Positions 42,979 through 52,163 of a stretch of 64,000 nt of DNA are shown here, in pieces. Position numbers and translations under genes: made by a program. The notes beneath the pieces are model-generated. The model was not told where the DNA came from. It was given only the letters and a program-made list of their open reading frames with translations, and did no database searches. Source of the stretch: Albidovulum aestuarii (GTDB lineage: Bacteria > Pseudomonadota > Alphaproteobacteria > Rhodobacterales > Rhodobacteraceae); the NCBI RefSeq assembly GCF_029961185.1, contig NZ_JASBQQ010000004.1, forward strand, positions 124,001 to 188,000, read 5' to 3'. How positions within the stretch are numbered: position 1 is the stretch's first letter; each line of letters begins with the position of its first letter.

Positions 42979-43559
42979 GCCTCAACTCCGTGAATGTCGA
43001 TACCCGCGGCTTCCAGCAGATGCGCCGTCTCGGCGACCGGCAGGCCGACGACGCCGGTGAAGGAGCCCTGAAGCCAGGGAATGAAGGCGCCGAAGCGGCC
43101 CTGAATGCCGTAGGCCCCGGCCTTTCCCTGCCACTCACCGGAGGCGAGATAGGCGTTGATTTCCATGTCCGAGAGCGCCTTGACCTTCACCACCGTCTCG
43201 ACGCTGCGCTGCCAGAGCCTGTCGCCCCGTTTCACCGCAACGGCGGTAATGACCCGGTGGCGGCGTCCCGATAGCTTCAGAAGAAACTCTGCCGCCTCGC
43301 CCGCGCTTTCGGGCTTGCCGAGGATGCGGCGGCCCAGCGCCACGGTGGTGTCGGCGCAAAGCACGACCTCATCCGCTGCCGCCGTCACCGCCGCGGCCTT
43401 CTCCCGCGCCATGCGTTCGCAATAGAGGCGCGGCAATTCGCCCTTCAGGGGTGTTTCGTCGATATCCGGAGCGCGTATGTCGTCCGGGCTCAGCCCCAGC
43501 TGCGCCAGCAATTCCTTGCGGCGCGGGCTGCCCGATCCCAGAACAAGGCGCGGGCGCAC
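42975..43559 (-). CDS. maf: Maf-like nucleoside triphosphate pyrophosphatase
   Basis: The 194-residue protein opens with the Maf signature [19 protein letters not shown] and has [22 protein letters not shown] and [15 protein letters not shown]. It hydrolyses non-standard or modified nucleotides to monophosphates. The start is GTG at 43559, one base after the infA stop, because no ATG exists before the catalytic motif. Translation is therefore coupled to infA. Confidence 0.93.
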   Translation of the reverse strand: MRPRLVLGSGSPRRKELLAQLGLSPDDIRAPDIDETPLKGELPRLYCERMAREKAAAVTAAADEVVLCADTTVALGRRILGKPESAGEAAEFLLKLSGRRHRVITAVAVKRGDRLWQRSVETVVKVKALSDMEINAYLASGEWQGKAGAYGIQGRFGAFIPWLQGSFTGVVGLPVAETAHLLEAAGIDIHGVEA

Positions 43560-43560
43560 C

Positions 43561-43779
43561 TTACTTGAAGCGGTAATTGATCCGCCCCTTGGTCAGGTCA
43601 TAGGGCGTCATCGTCACCTGAACCTTGTCGCCCGCCAGAACGCGGATGCGGTTCTTTCGCATCTTTCCTGCCATCGTCGCGATGATCTCATGGCCGTTTT
43701 CGAGCTCGACCCGGAATGTCGCATTTGGCAGGAGTTCCTTTACGACGCCCGGAAATTCGAGTCCTTCTTCCTTGGCCAT
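43561..43779 (-). CDS. infA: Translation initiation factor IF-1
   Basis: The 72-residue OB-fold protein [19 protein letters not shown]... with [45 protein letters not shown] matches IF-1, which occupies the A site of the 30S subunit. The ATG at 43779 follows TGGAGTGACC. It is the first gene of a four-gene unit (infA, maf, RNase E/G, yacG) ahead of tRNA-Phe. Confidence 0.97.
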   Translation of the reverse strand: MAKEEGLEFPGVVKELLPNATFRVELENGHEIIATMAGKMRKNRIRVLAGDKVQVTMTPYDLTKGRINYRFK

Positions 43780-43827
43780 GGTCACTCCATTGTTGTCCAT
43801 CCCGGGGCCACCTGCCCGGGCGCGCGT

Positions 43828-43856
43828 TAAATGCGCCCGATGGGCCGGGATTTCAA
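43828..43856 (-). promoter_or_regulatory. Candidate promoter of the infA unit
   Basis: On the minus strand TTGAAA (43856-43851) is separated by 17 bp from CATTTA (43833-43828), 49 bp before the infA start. It overlaps the end of the nitrilase-family gene, which shares the strand. Confidence 0.4.
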
Positions 43857-44758
43857 GCGATTTCTCGGCTACGCCCGTGAACTGTGACCCGGGAAAGCTG
43901 CACATCCTGTTCGGGCCAGTGCTGCATGTTCAGGACATGACCGTCAGCCCGAACCTCGGCAATGGCGTCGCGGCTGATCTCGGCATAGACCCAGCCGGGC
44001 TTGCCAAGCGGGCCCTCGGCGATGATTCCGGTCGACGGGAACCCCCTGTCAGGCGGGCCATAGACCGAAGCCGAGCCGGTGTTCTCCTCCATCCCGTAGC
44101 ACCATGCCGCCTCACCGACGACGGGCGCGTGAACCGCCACCATCTGATTTTCCAGCGCCCGCGCCATCGCACCCACGCGGACGCGACTGAACCCCGCAAG
44201 CGCCTCGGTTGCAGATGGGACCAGAAGGATCTCCACGCCCGCCTCGGCCAGAGCCCGGCCCAGAAGCGGAAACTCGCTGTCATAACAGATCAGGATGCCG
44301 ATCCGGCCAAGCGGAGTGTCATATACCTGCAATCCGTCGCCCGGCACGATATGCCAGCCGTCGCGTTCCCAGCGGGTCATCATCGCCTTGTCCTGATGTC
44401 CGATCAGCCCGCCAGGGCCGAACAGGCTTGCCCGGTTCACCGGCCGACCGCCTGCATGGGGCAGGCCGAAAACCGGGCCGGAAGCCGACAGGATATGCAC
44501 GCCGTGCTCTGCGGCAAGCCGGACATGCAGCGCCTCGGACGCGGGCTTGTGGCGGCTGACCTCGTGCAGGGCGTCCTGAATATCGCCCGCAACAGCTGCG
44601 CCGCCAAGCGAGGCAAGCTCCATCGCGCCGTATTCCGGAAAGACCAGCAGCTTTGCCCCCTGTCCGGCGGCTTCGGCAACCCAGGTGGAGAGTTTTTTCT
44701 CGTACTCAGCCCATGTGTCGAACCAATTGAGCGGATAGGCGGCGGCGGCGATCTTCAT
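43853..44758 (-). CDS. Carbon-nitrogen hydrolase (nitrilase superfamily)
   Basis: The 301-residue protein has the nitrilase triad: Glu42 ([10 protein letters not shown]), Lys124 ([11 protein letters not shown]) and Cys158 (ICYDSEFP). The substrate may be an amide, carbamoyl compound or nitrile and cannot be read from sequence. It starts at ATG 44758 and sits just upstream of infA. The 245-bp region upstream holds a palindrome for the neighbouring VOC/WYL unit. Confidence 0.88.
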   Translation of the reverse strand: MKIAAAAYPLNWFDTWAEYEKKLSTWVAEAAGQGAKLLVFPEYGAMELASLGGAAVAGDIQDALHEVSRHKPASEALHVRLAAEHGVHILSASGPVFGLPHAGGRPVNRASLFGPGGLIGHQDKAMMTRWERDGWHIVPGDGLQVYDTPLGRIGILICYDSEFPLLGRALAEAGVEILLVPSATEALAGFSRVRVGAMARALENQMVAVHAPVVGEAAWCYGMEENTGSASVYGPPDRGFPSTGIIAEGPLGKPGWVYAEISRDAIAEVRADGHVLNMQHWPEQDVQLSRVTVHGRSREIA

Positions 44759-44932
44759 ACATCCTCCCGGGCGATGGCCCGACAGTTAAAGAAACGGGGC
44801 GAGGGCTTTGATTTATCCCATTCTGCACGAAGCAACGAGGGAGTGGAACCCGCCTAACATCCGATTCAGGCCGATTTGATCAAAAAATCGAGGGCGTGAA
44901 GTTTCCCGCCTGAGATGAGACGTTTCGAAATC

Positions 44933-44956
44933 CTCCTGACAGAACCCTGTCAGGAG
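44933..44956. promoter_or_regulatory. Perfect 10-bp palindrome upstream of the VOC/WYL unit
   Basis: CTCCTGACAG (44933-44942) and CTGTCAGGAG (44947-44956) are exact complements around AACC. It lies 47 bp before the start of the VOC gene, where a repressor would block or an mRNA hairpin would form. The WYL-type regulator encoded in the same unit is the best candidate to bind it. Confidence 0.6.
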
Positions 44957-45003
44957 CCCTATGCGACAAGGGCATCCTCAACCGATTTGAAAGGATTCCC
45001 CCC

Positions 45004-45375
45004 ATGAGCACCCAACCCGTTGTCGTCTGGAGTGAAATTCCCGTTTCCGATATGAAGAAGGCGGTGGCGTTCTATAACGCGACCTTCGACTGGCAGATGA
45101 CAATCGACGAAAGCGGCCCCAATCCGATGGCAATCCTCGGCGGCAATATGGAAACCACCGGCGGCCACCTCTATCCGGGCGAACCGGCCTCGGGCAACGG
45201 GCCGACCGTGCATATCGCTGTGCCCGACCGGCTGGAGGATGCGGCAATCCGCTGCCGAAAGGCCGGCGGCGAGGTGATCGGCGAGATCATCACGATTCCG
45301 CCTGGCCGCTTCGTCTATGCCAAGGACCCCGACGGCAATTCCATCGGGCTCTTTGAACCGGCCAAGGCGGCCTGA
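45004..45375 (+). CDS. VOC-family (glyoxalase/bleomycin-resistance fold) protein
   Basis: The 123-residue protein VVWSEIPVSDMKKAVAFYNATFDW... has the paired beta-alpha-beta-beta-beta units of the VOC fold, ending VYAKDPDGNSIGLFEP. Members isomerise, open or sequester small molecules with a metal. No ligand can be named. The stop overlaps the next start (TGATG). Confidence 0.85.
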   Translation: MSTQPVVVWSEIPVSDMKKAVAFYNATFDWQMTIDESGPNPMAILGGNMETTGGHLYPGEPASGNGPTVHIAVPDRLEDAAIRCRKAGGEVIGEIITIPPGRFVYAKDPDGNSIGLFEPAKAA

Positions 45376-46064
45376 TGCGGCGCGCCGACCGCCTCTTCCA
45401 GATCGTCCAATATCTGAGGGGCGGTCGGCTTCTGACCGCGCGTATGCTCGCCGACCGGCTGGAGGTCAGCGAGCGCACGATCTACCGCGACATTGCCGAT
45501 CTGATCGGGTCGGGCGTGCCGATCGACGGCGAGGCGGGGATCGGTTACCTGATGCGGTCGGGCTATGACCTGCCGCCCCTGATGTTCTCCCGCGAGGAAA
45601 TCAGCGCCCTTGTGGCGGGCGCCCGCATGGTGCGCAGCTTCGGCGGCGCTGCGATGGCGCTTGCTGCCGAGGAGGCGTTGGCGAAGATCGAAGCCGTTCT
45701 GCCCCCCGACCTGCGTGACCGCCCCGCAGGGGTGGCGATCCACGCCCATGACGCGGGCGCACTCTCGGATGCCGACCGGGCCATGGTCGACCGGCTCGAC
45801 CGCGCCGTCGAGACCCATCTGAAACTGGCGCTCGACTACCGCGATGCCGACGGGGCGGCGACACTCCGGACAGTGCGTCCGCTTGGCCTCTGGTTCTGGG
45901 GCAAGGTCTGGACCCTGATCGCCTGGTGCGAACTCAGGGACGACTTCCGGATGTTCCGCATCGACCGGATCGCCGGGGCGGAGGATGCAGGCCCGTTCCG
46001 GCCCGAGCGCGACAAGACCCTCGCGGCTTTCTTCCAGCAGGAAGTCACCCACCGCAGGGCGTGA
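45375..46064 (+). CDS. WYL-domain (YafY-type) transcriptional regulator
   Basis: The 229-residue protein has an HTH_11 winged helix (RADRLFQIVQYLRGGRLLTARMLADRLEVSERTIYRDI, split over residues 3-40) and a WYL-like domain (about residues 135-215) with VWTLIAWCEL in place of the exact WYL motif. WYL domains bind nucleic acids or nucleotide signals and often control defence or metabolism genes. It is coupled to the VOC gene, so it probably controls its own unit through the palindrome at 44933. Confidence 0.88.
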   Translation: MRRADRLFQIVQYLRGGRLLTARMLADRLEVSERTIYRDIADLIGSGVPIDGEAGIGYLMRSGYDLPPLMFSREEISALVAGARMVRSFGGAAMALAAEEALAKIEAVLPPDLRDRPAGVAIHAHDAGALSDADRAMVDRLDRAVETHLKLALDYRDADGAATLRTVRPLGLWFWGKVWTLIAWCELRDDFRMFRIDRIAGAEDAGPFRPERDKTLAAFFQQEVTHRRA

Positions 46065-46396
46065 TGTGTCGCCGTTCGATGCACCTCGCGATGTGTCGTT
46101 AACCAAATGCCTGACCGTCTTTCATGCCGCGATTTCTTTGAAAGAAATCGCTCCGGAAACTTTCAAAGTTTCCGGTGACCGGTGACGTGGTCTCGCCCGC
46201 GGTGCGAGCCAGATGATGCGTTCCGGGGATTGACTGTTTGCCATACGTTTTGCCGACGCAACGCAGACGTTTTGCCGATAGGGATAATTCATACAAAACA
46301 ATGCTTTGTTTGGTAATCTCCTCAGGCGCAGCAGCCCCCTTTAACCTTCCCGTAATTCTTGCCTATACTCCTCCGATCCAGCGAGACGAGGACCCA
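46065..46396. other. Intergenic region upstream of deoD with twin palindromes
   Basis: The 332 bp holds a copy of repeat family B (46103-46175) and a CTCGC/GCGAG hairpin further right, then an AT-richer zone (46265-46380) that should hold the deoD promoter. No coding frame is supported; the frame from 46238 is only an upstream extension of deoD. Confidence 0.5.
46103..46175 (-). repeat. Twin-hairpin repeat family B, copy at 46 kb
   Basis: Two near-adjacent perfect palindromes: CGATTTCTTT/AAAGAAATCG with a 1-base centre (46130-46150) and CCGGAAACTTT/AAAGTTTCCGG (46153-46175). On the minus strand they are followed by a tail with AGGCATTTGG (plus-strand CCAAATGCCT at 46103-46112), the same 10-mer as in copy R2 (6055-6064). 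The hairpin sequences differ from other copies but the order is kept. Confidence 0.6.
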
Positions 46397-47101
46397 ATGA
46401 CCCCCCATATCGGCGCCAAGCCCGGCGACATCGCCGAAACCGTCCTGATGCCCGGCGATCCGCGGCGCGCCAAATGGGCGGCCGAGACCTTTCTGAAGGA
46501 TGCCGTCTGCGTCAACGAGGTGCGCGGCATGCTGGGTTTTACCGGGACCTGGAAGGGCAACCGGGTGACGATCCATGGTTCGGGCATGGGCATGCCGTCA
46601 CTGTCGATCTATGCCACTGAACTCATTCGGGAATATGGTGCGAAGACGCTGATCCGCATCGGCTCGGCGGGTGCGATGCTCGACCATGTGAAGATCCGCG
46701 ACGTGGTGGTCGCGATGACCGCCTCGACGATCTCCACCCCGTCGCGGGGCTTTTTCAAGGAGATGCAGTTCGCCCCCTGCGCCGATTTCGGCCTTTTGGA
46801 AAAGGCCGTCGTGGCGGCGCGGGGCAGGGGCACACCGATCCATGTCGGCGGCATCTATTCATCCGACATCTTCTATGACGAACGTCAGGATCTGACCGAC
46901 ATGCTGGCCCGACACGGCGTTATGGCGGTGGAGATGGAAGCGGCCGAGCTCTACACAGTTGCAGCTCGCCACGGTGCAAGGGCGCTGGCGGTGCTGACGA
47001 TCTCGGACCACCTTGTCACCCATGAAGCGCTGCCGGCGGAAGATCGCGAAAAAAGCTTTGGCGACATGGTCGAAATCGCACTTGAGGCAGCTTTCGCCTG
47101 A
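46397..47101 (+). CDS. deoD: Purine nucleoside phosphorylase, DeoD type
   Basis: The 234-residue enzyme cleaves purine (deoxy)nucleosides with phosphate in salvage. DeoD-type features are [53 protein letters not shown] and [11 protein letters not shown]. The start at 46397 follows ACGAGGA. It forms hexamers in other bacteria. No deoABC genes are adjacent. Confidence 0.95.
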   Translation: MTPHIGAKPGDIAETVLMPGDPRRAKWAAETFLKDAVCVNEVRGMLGFTGTWKGNRVTIHGSGMGMPSLSIYATELIREYGAKTLIRIGSAGAMLDHVKIRDVVVAMTASTISTPSRGFFKEMQFAPCADFGLLEKAVVAARGRGTPIHVGGIYSSDIFYDERQDLTDMLARHGVMAVEMEAAELYTVAARHGARALAVLTISDHLVTHEALPAEDREKSFGDMVEIALEAAFA

Positions 47102-47209
47102 GGCGGTTCGTGCACCTGCCCCGATGCTTTCTAGCGAAAGATTCTGCGCGTTCCCGGCGGGCATCCGCTTGACAATTTGAAAGCGCTGCGCCACATGAGC
47201 AGCCGGTGC

Positions 47210-47285
<76 letters not shown>

Positions 47286-47470
47286 GCTTCCTAGTGAAGA
47301 TCGGCAACGTGATCCGCGCGTTATTGGTGCGGGGAATGGCGCCAAATCTGCACCCTTGCAGGATACTGATGAACGGCCTGCCCCAATTGACGGCGATCGG
47401 AGGCCCCGGCTTGCGTTCAGGTCGGGTTTCGTCGGAGGATAGTCCGAGTGTGTGTACGAGTGAGTTTTGT

Positions 47471-47710
47471 ATGATTGGTGACGCGAGTGAAACGCGAGTG
47501 TTTCCGGCTGTCGAGTCCGTGGAATTCGCGGAGGTCGTGTCCGCCGCAGCCTTGCGGCAGGAACGATGGAGGCGCTTCTTCCTGCGCTTTTCTGGTTTGT
47601 TGCTGAAGTCAATTGCCGTGGCCTATGCCCTCATCGAAATGGCCCTGACCAGCGTGTCGGTGCTCGACCTTTTTGGCCTCATCGTGCTGACCCTGTTATT
47701 GTTCGTCTGA
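47471..47710 (+). CDS. 79-residue putative membrane protein, unknown
   Basis: From the ATG at 47471 the frame encodes MIGDASETRVFPAVESVEF... with a basic segment (LRQERWRRFFLRFSG) and two hydrophobic stretches at the C-terminus (about residues 42-79) that suit one or two membrane helices. The ribosome site is weak (GAGTGAG). It follows tRNA-Ala by 185 bp and converges with the RND pump gene 6 bp away. No family is recognised. Confidence 0.5.
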   Translation: MIGDASETRVFPAVESVEFAEVVSAAALRQERWRRFFLRFSGLLLKSIAVAYALIEMALTSVSVLDLFGLIVLTLLLFV

Positions 47711-47716
47711 CACGCG

Positions 47717-50700
47717 CTACTCGGCGGGGCTCGCCAGTTCGGCCGGGGCGTCCTTTGGGCGCCCCATGCCACGCGATGTCAGCATCAGTAGCGACGGGGT
47801 GACGACCAGCGTCAGGACCGTCGCGAAGGCGAGGCCGAAGACGATGGCGGAGGAGAGCGATATCCACCATTGGGTGGATGGCGCGCCGTAGGTGGTTTCG
47901 TGACTCAGAAGTTCGAGGTTGAATCCGAAGGCAATGGGCAACACGCCCAGGATCGCGGTGACGGCGGTCAGGACGACGGGCCGGGCGCGTTCATGGCAGG
48001 TCTCCAGGATCGCCTCCACCTTCTCCATCCCTTCGCGGCGCAGGTTGTCATAGGTGTCGATCAGCACGATGTTGTTGTTCACGACGACACCTGCCAGCGC
48101 GATGATGCCGATCCCGGTCATCACGATGCCGAAGGGCTGGCCCATGATCATCAGGCCCAGGAAGACGCCGATCGTCGACATGATCACGGCCGAGAAGATC
48201 AGCCAGACCGAAATGAAGCGGTTGAACTGCGCCAGAAGCACCACGAAGATCAGCGCCAGGGCCGCAAGGAACGCCTTGCCGAGGAAGGCGCTGGCGGCGG
48301 CCTGTTCCTCATCCTCACCGGCGAGTTGCCAGCGGATGCCGTTCTTTTCCAGATCCGATGCCGCCAGACGTTCGGTGATGGCCTGACGGATCGGGTCGGC
48401 CTGAACGCCTTCGCGGATATTGGCCTGTACGGTAACCGTGCGTCGGCTGTCGATGCGCGTCAGCGTACCGGTCGTCAAGACCGGTTCGCGGGTCACGAAA
48501 TTGGCAATGGGGACGGGGCCCTGCTCGGTCTCGACGCGCAACTGGTCGAGCGATGAGATCGTGCGCTGATCGGGCGGCAGGCGCAGGACGATATCGACCG
48601 CGTCATCGGTGCCTGCGGGGCGGAAATCCGACAGCTTCAACCCGTCGGTCACGAGCTGCACCACTGCGCCAACCGCACCCGGCGAGATGCCGTAACGCGC
48701 GGCGGCGGCCCGGTCGACACGAATTTCCCAGTCGATGCCCGGCGGCGGCAGACCATCGTCGATGTCGATCACATCGGGCGTCTTGGCCAGTTCGTCCGCA
48801 ATCTGCCGGGCGGCATCGTTCAGGCCGGCTGGATTGCTTGCCGACAGCCTGATCTGGATGGCTTTGCCGGTGGGCGGCCCGGCATCGGGCACCGAAACCT
48901 CAATCTCCACCCCCGGAATGCCCTGCATCGCCTCACGCAGATCGGCGAGGATCGCATTGGCGTTCTTGCGTTCGCGCCAGTCAATGAATTCATACTGAAT
49001 GACGCCGACCACATCCTCGGCAACCTCGGCGCCCGGCCCGCCGGCCTCGCCCGCGCGTGTATAAACCGTCTTGATGCCGGGCCAGCCAAGAATACGTTCC
49101 TCGGCCTGCCGGGTCAGCGCGTCCATTTCGTCGATGGAAAGATTGCCGCGCGCATGGACGTAAAGAAGACCGTAGTCTGGTTCGACATTCGGGAAGAACT
49201 CGACACCCTTGCCGTAGGTGCCATAGGCGAAGGGCACCGCAATGAGCGTTGACACCGCCGTTATCGTTACGAGCCAGGGATGCCGGATCGCACGGGCCAC
49301 AAAGCGCATGTAGAGGCTGTCGCGGCTTCGATCCTCTTCCTTGACCGGGCGGGCGATGATCGCGCCGATGGTCGGGGCAAAGTAGAGGGCGTAGACCAGA
49401 GAGGCTGAGAGCGTCGCGATCAGGGTGATCGGCATGTATTTCATGAACTCGCCAACCACGCCCGGCCAGAACAGAAGGGGCGAGAAAGCCGCGACGCGGG
49501 TTGCGGTCGCGGCGATCACAGGGCCTGTCATCTTGTGCGAGGCAAGCGCGAAGGCCTGCCGTTTGTCCATGCCCTCGGCCATTCGCCGTTCGGCATATTC
49601 GGTAACGATGATCGCGTCATCAACGAGCATGCCGACGGCAAGGATCAGGCTGAAGAGCACCACGATATTCACCGTCAGCCCGGCAAGTTGCAGCCCGAGG
49701 ATGCCGATCAGGAACGACGCCGGGATCGCGAGGCCGATCAGCAGCGAGGCGCGGCCGGAAAGCGCGTAGAGGATAACGATGAAGACGAGGATAACCGCGG
49801 TCAGGACCGAGTTCTGAAGATCGGTCAGCATCTGACGGATCGTCGTGGACTTGTCCTGGCTAAAGGAAATCTCGGTACCTTCGGGCAGGGTTTTCTGAAA
49901 CTCCTCGGTCACTTTCTTGACCGCGTCCACCGTCTCGACAAGGTTCGAGCCGACGCGCTTCGACACCTCGATGGCGATGGCTGGCTTGCCATCCAGCCGG
50001 GTGATCGTCTCGGGGTCTTTGTGGGTGGCGCGGATCGCGGCCAGATCGCGGGCGCGGACGGTGGCGGTGCCGTTGGTGATGACGGGCAGGTTCGCCACGT
50101 CCTCGATGGTCTCGATCAGCGATGGGACCTTAATGGCGTAACGGCCTTCAGCACCTTCGAGTGCCCCGGCGGCAATCAGCTGGTTGTTGGCCGCGACCCC
50201 GGCCATCAGCGTATGGGGGTTGAGGCCGTAGGACGACAGTTTCGCCGGGTCGATGATGACCTCGACAAGGTCCTCGCGAACGCCTTGCAGGGCCGCGTCT
50301 AGAACGCCGGGAATCTCTTCAATCCGGTCGCGCAACTCCCGTCCGGCACGGGCGAGGATGCGTTCGGGTACGTCACCCGACAGCGAGACCACGAGCACGG
50401 GGAACTCCGAAATATTAACCTCATGCACCGAAGGCTCATCAGCGCCGTCGGGCAGGTCGCGCTTGGCTTCGGATACCTTTGACCGGACGTCGTCGAGCGC
50501 CTTTTCCAGATTTGCACCCGCCTGGAACTCCAAGAGGACATTGCCGCCGCCCTGATAAGCTGTCGCGGTCATCTCCTTGATCCCGGAGATGGTTTTCAAC
50601 GAGGTTTCCATCGGCCGGAGCAGCAGCCGCTCGCTGTCCTCGGGTGAGATGCCCTGATAGGAGAGGCTGACATAGAGGATCGGAATCTGAATGTCCGGCT

Positions 50701-50809
50701 CGGCCTCTTTCGGGATCGTGATATAGGCTTGCGCGCCCGCAAGCATCAGGAAGATAAGTACGGAGATCGTCAGCCGCGCATTGCGGATGGCGGTTTCGAC
50801 GAGACCCAT
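47717..50809 (-). CDS. RND efflux transporter, inner-membrane subunit
   Basis: The 1030-residue proton-driven exporter has 12 predicted helices and two large periplasmic loops. Helix-4 proton-relay segment GMLVDDAIIVTEYAERRMAEG is visible. The N-terminus MGLVETAIRNARLTISVLIF begins at ATG 50809. Substrates could be drugs, metals or lipids; the fold alone cannot tell. It follows its adaptor gene by 4 bp. No TolC-type outer-membrane gene is in the window. Confidence 0.93.
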   Translation of the reverse strand: MGLVETAIRNARLTISVLIFLMLAGAQAYITIPKEAEPDIQIPILYVSLSYQGISPEDSERLLLRPMETSLKTISGIKEMTATAYQGGGNVLLEFQAGANLEKALDDVRSKVSEAKRDLPDGADEPSVHEVNISEFPVLVVSLSGDVPERILARAGRELRDRIEEIPGVLDAALQGVREDLVEVIIDPAKLSSYGLNPHTLMAGVAANNQLIAAGALEGAEGRYAIKVPSLIETIEDVANLPVITNGTATVRARDLAAIRATHKDPETITRLDGKPAIAIEVSKRVGSNLVETVDAVKKVTEEFQKTLPEGTEISFSQDKSTTIRQMLTDLQNSVLTAVILVFIVILYALSGRASLLIGLAIPASFLIGILGLQLAGLTVNIVVLFSLILAVGMLVDDAIIVTEYAERRMAEGMDKRQAFALASHKMTGPVIAATATRVAAFSPLLFWPGVVGEFMKYMPITLIATLSASLVYALYFAPTIGAIIARPVKEEDRSRDSLYMRFVARAIRHPWLVTITAVSTLIAVPFAYGTYGKGVEFFPNVEPDYGLLYVHARGNLSIDEMDALTRQAEERILGWPGIKTVYTRAGEAGGPGAEVAEDVVGVIQYEFIDWRERKNANAILADLREAMQGIPGVEIEVSVPDAGPPTGKAIQIRLSASNPAGLNDAARQIADELAKTPDVIDIDDGLPPPGIDWEIRVDRAAAARYGISPGAVGAVVQLVTDGLKLSDFRPAGTDDAVDIVLRLPPDQRTISSLDQLRVETEQGPVPIANFVTREPVLTTGTLTRIDSRRTVTVQANIREGVQADPIRQAITERLAASDLEKNGIRWQLAGEDEEQAAASAFLGKAFLAALALIFVVLLAQFNRFISVWLIFSAVIMSTIGVFLGLMIMGQPFGIVMTGIGIIALAGVVVNNNIVLIDTYDNLRREGMEKVEAILETCHERARPVVLTAVTAILGVLPIAFGFNLELLSHETTYGAPSTQWWISLSSAIVFGLAFATVLTLVVTPSLLMLTSRGMGRPKDAPAELASPAE

Positions 50810-50813
50810 CGGT

Positions 50814-51971
50814 TCAATCCCCCAGCGCGATGGAGGCAGCGTCCTTGACGCTGACCGTCTCGCCGTCGCGGACAAGGTCCTGACCGAGAACGATGATGCG
50901 CGCATCCTCCGGTACACCGGTCAGGACGAGGCCCTCGGGCGTGTCGTCGATCAGTTCGACGGATGCGAAATGCGCGACATTGTCGGTGCCGACGATGCGC
51001 AGGCCGAGCTCTCCCTCGGTCGAAAGCGTGATGACCGAGCGGGGGACGGTGACGGCGCGTTCGGGGCGGGTATAGAGGCTAACCTCGGCCGTCATGCCCG
51101 CGGGCACGGCGCCGTCGGGATTGGGCAGTTCAACCTCGACCGGATAGGTGCGGGTTTGGGGTGATGCTTCGCGTGCGACATGGCGCACCTTGCCTTCCAA
51201 TTGTCGGCCATTCACGAGCCGGATACCGGCGCGGTCGTTGACGGAGACGAAGCCGATATCGACTTCACTGACTTCAGCGCGCACGACGATCGGGTCAAGC
51301 GACAGGACCGTCGCGATCGGCGTGCCGGTCTGGACCCATTCGCCCAGTTCGACATCGACCTTGTCGACGATGCCGGTAAACGGCGCGCGCAGGTTCAGGC
51401 GGTCCGCTGCTGCCTCTGCCTGGCTCAGCGCGGCTTCGGCTGCTGCCTTGTCGGCACGAACCTTGATCAGCTGCAATTCGGCGGTGTTGCCGCTTTTGAA
51501 AAGCTTTTCGGCGACTTCAAGTTCCTGCGTCCGCTGGGCGAGCGTGGCTTCTGCGGTCATGACGGCGGCGGCGACATCGGCGCCTTCGACCGTCATGACG
51601 ACCTGATCGTCGGTGACTATATCGCCCTGGGCAATCGGCAGGGCGGCGATGATCCCGTCAGAACGCGCGGCCATCACCGTCCGCTTGTCGGCACCTGTCA
51701 CGCCGGAGATTCGGATCTCGCGCGCATGATCCTGAAATACCGGTGTCAGGGCGGCAACCGTCCGCAGCACTGATGCCGGCGCTGCACCGTCGTCCTGGGC
51801 CAGTTCGATCGACGTGGCCTCCGGCGCGGGCTGCGCGGCATGCGCTTCCTCGCTGCCGACCGAGGCGAACTTGCCGGTTGCGACCCAAGCCGTTGCTGCG
51901 ACCAACACAAGGATGGCCGTCACTTTGTGGCCCTTGAAATGCGAAGCCATAGTTTGAAAATTCCTATCCAT
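50814..51971 (-). CDS. RND periplasmic adaptor (membrane fusion) protein
   Basis: The 385-residue protein has an N-terminal membrane anchor (about residues 17-33, VTAILVLVAATAWVATG), a lipoyl half (GIIAALPIAQGDIVTDDQVVMTVEG), a short coiled-coil arm (about residues 135-190), the second lipoyl half (LRAPFTGIVDKVDVELGEWVQTGTPIATV) and a beta-barrel. It links the pump to an outer-membrane channel. The start may be 51971 or the ATG at 51950 with AGGA upstream. Confidence 0.9.
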   Translation of the reverse strand: MDRNFQTMASHFKGHKVTAILVLVAATAWVATGKFASVGSEEAHAAQPAPEATSIELAQDDGAAPASVLRTVAALTPVFQDHAREIRISGVTGADKRTVMAARSDGIIAALPIAQGDIVTDDQVVMTVEGADVAAAVMTAEATLAQRTQELEVAEKLFKSGNTAELQLIKVRADKAAAEAALSQAEAAADRLNLRAPFTGIVDKVDVELGEWVQTGTPIATVLSLDPIVVRAEVSEVDIGFVSVNDRAGIRLVNGRQLEGKVRHVAREASPQTRTYPVEVELPNPDGAVPAGMTAEVSLYTRPERAVTVPRSVITLSTEGELGLRIVGTDNVAHFASVELIDDTPEGLVLTGVPEDARIIVLGQDLVRDGETVSVKDAASIALGD

Positions 51972-52121
51972 GGGCAGGCACGACCCCGCCCGGCGAAGGC
52001 GGGGTGATTTGTGCCGCTATCCGTCGCCCACATTATCTGGCAACTGAACGGGAAAGTTCAATATGCTTCTCATGTTTTCTGGCCGGGGTGGGTTCAGGGG
52101 GACAAAGCCGTGGGTTTGACG

Positions 52122-52147
52122 TATCAGGTCAGATACGAAACCTGATA
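52122..52147. promoter_or_regulatory. Inverted repeat TATCAGGT-N10-ACCTGATA upstream of pxpA
   Basis: The 8-base arms (52122-52129 and 52140-52147) are perfect, and a second overlapping repeat GTATC-N6-GATAC lies at 52121-52136. The pair ends 16 bp before the pxpA start, and a TTGACG at 52117 suggests overlap with a promoter, so a repressor site is likely. No regulator gene is adjacent. Confidence 0.55.
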
Positions 52148-52163
52148 AAAAAAGAGGCATGAG

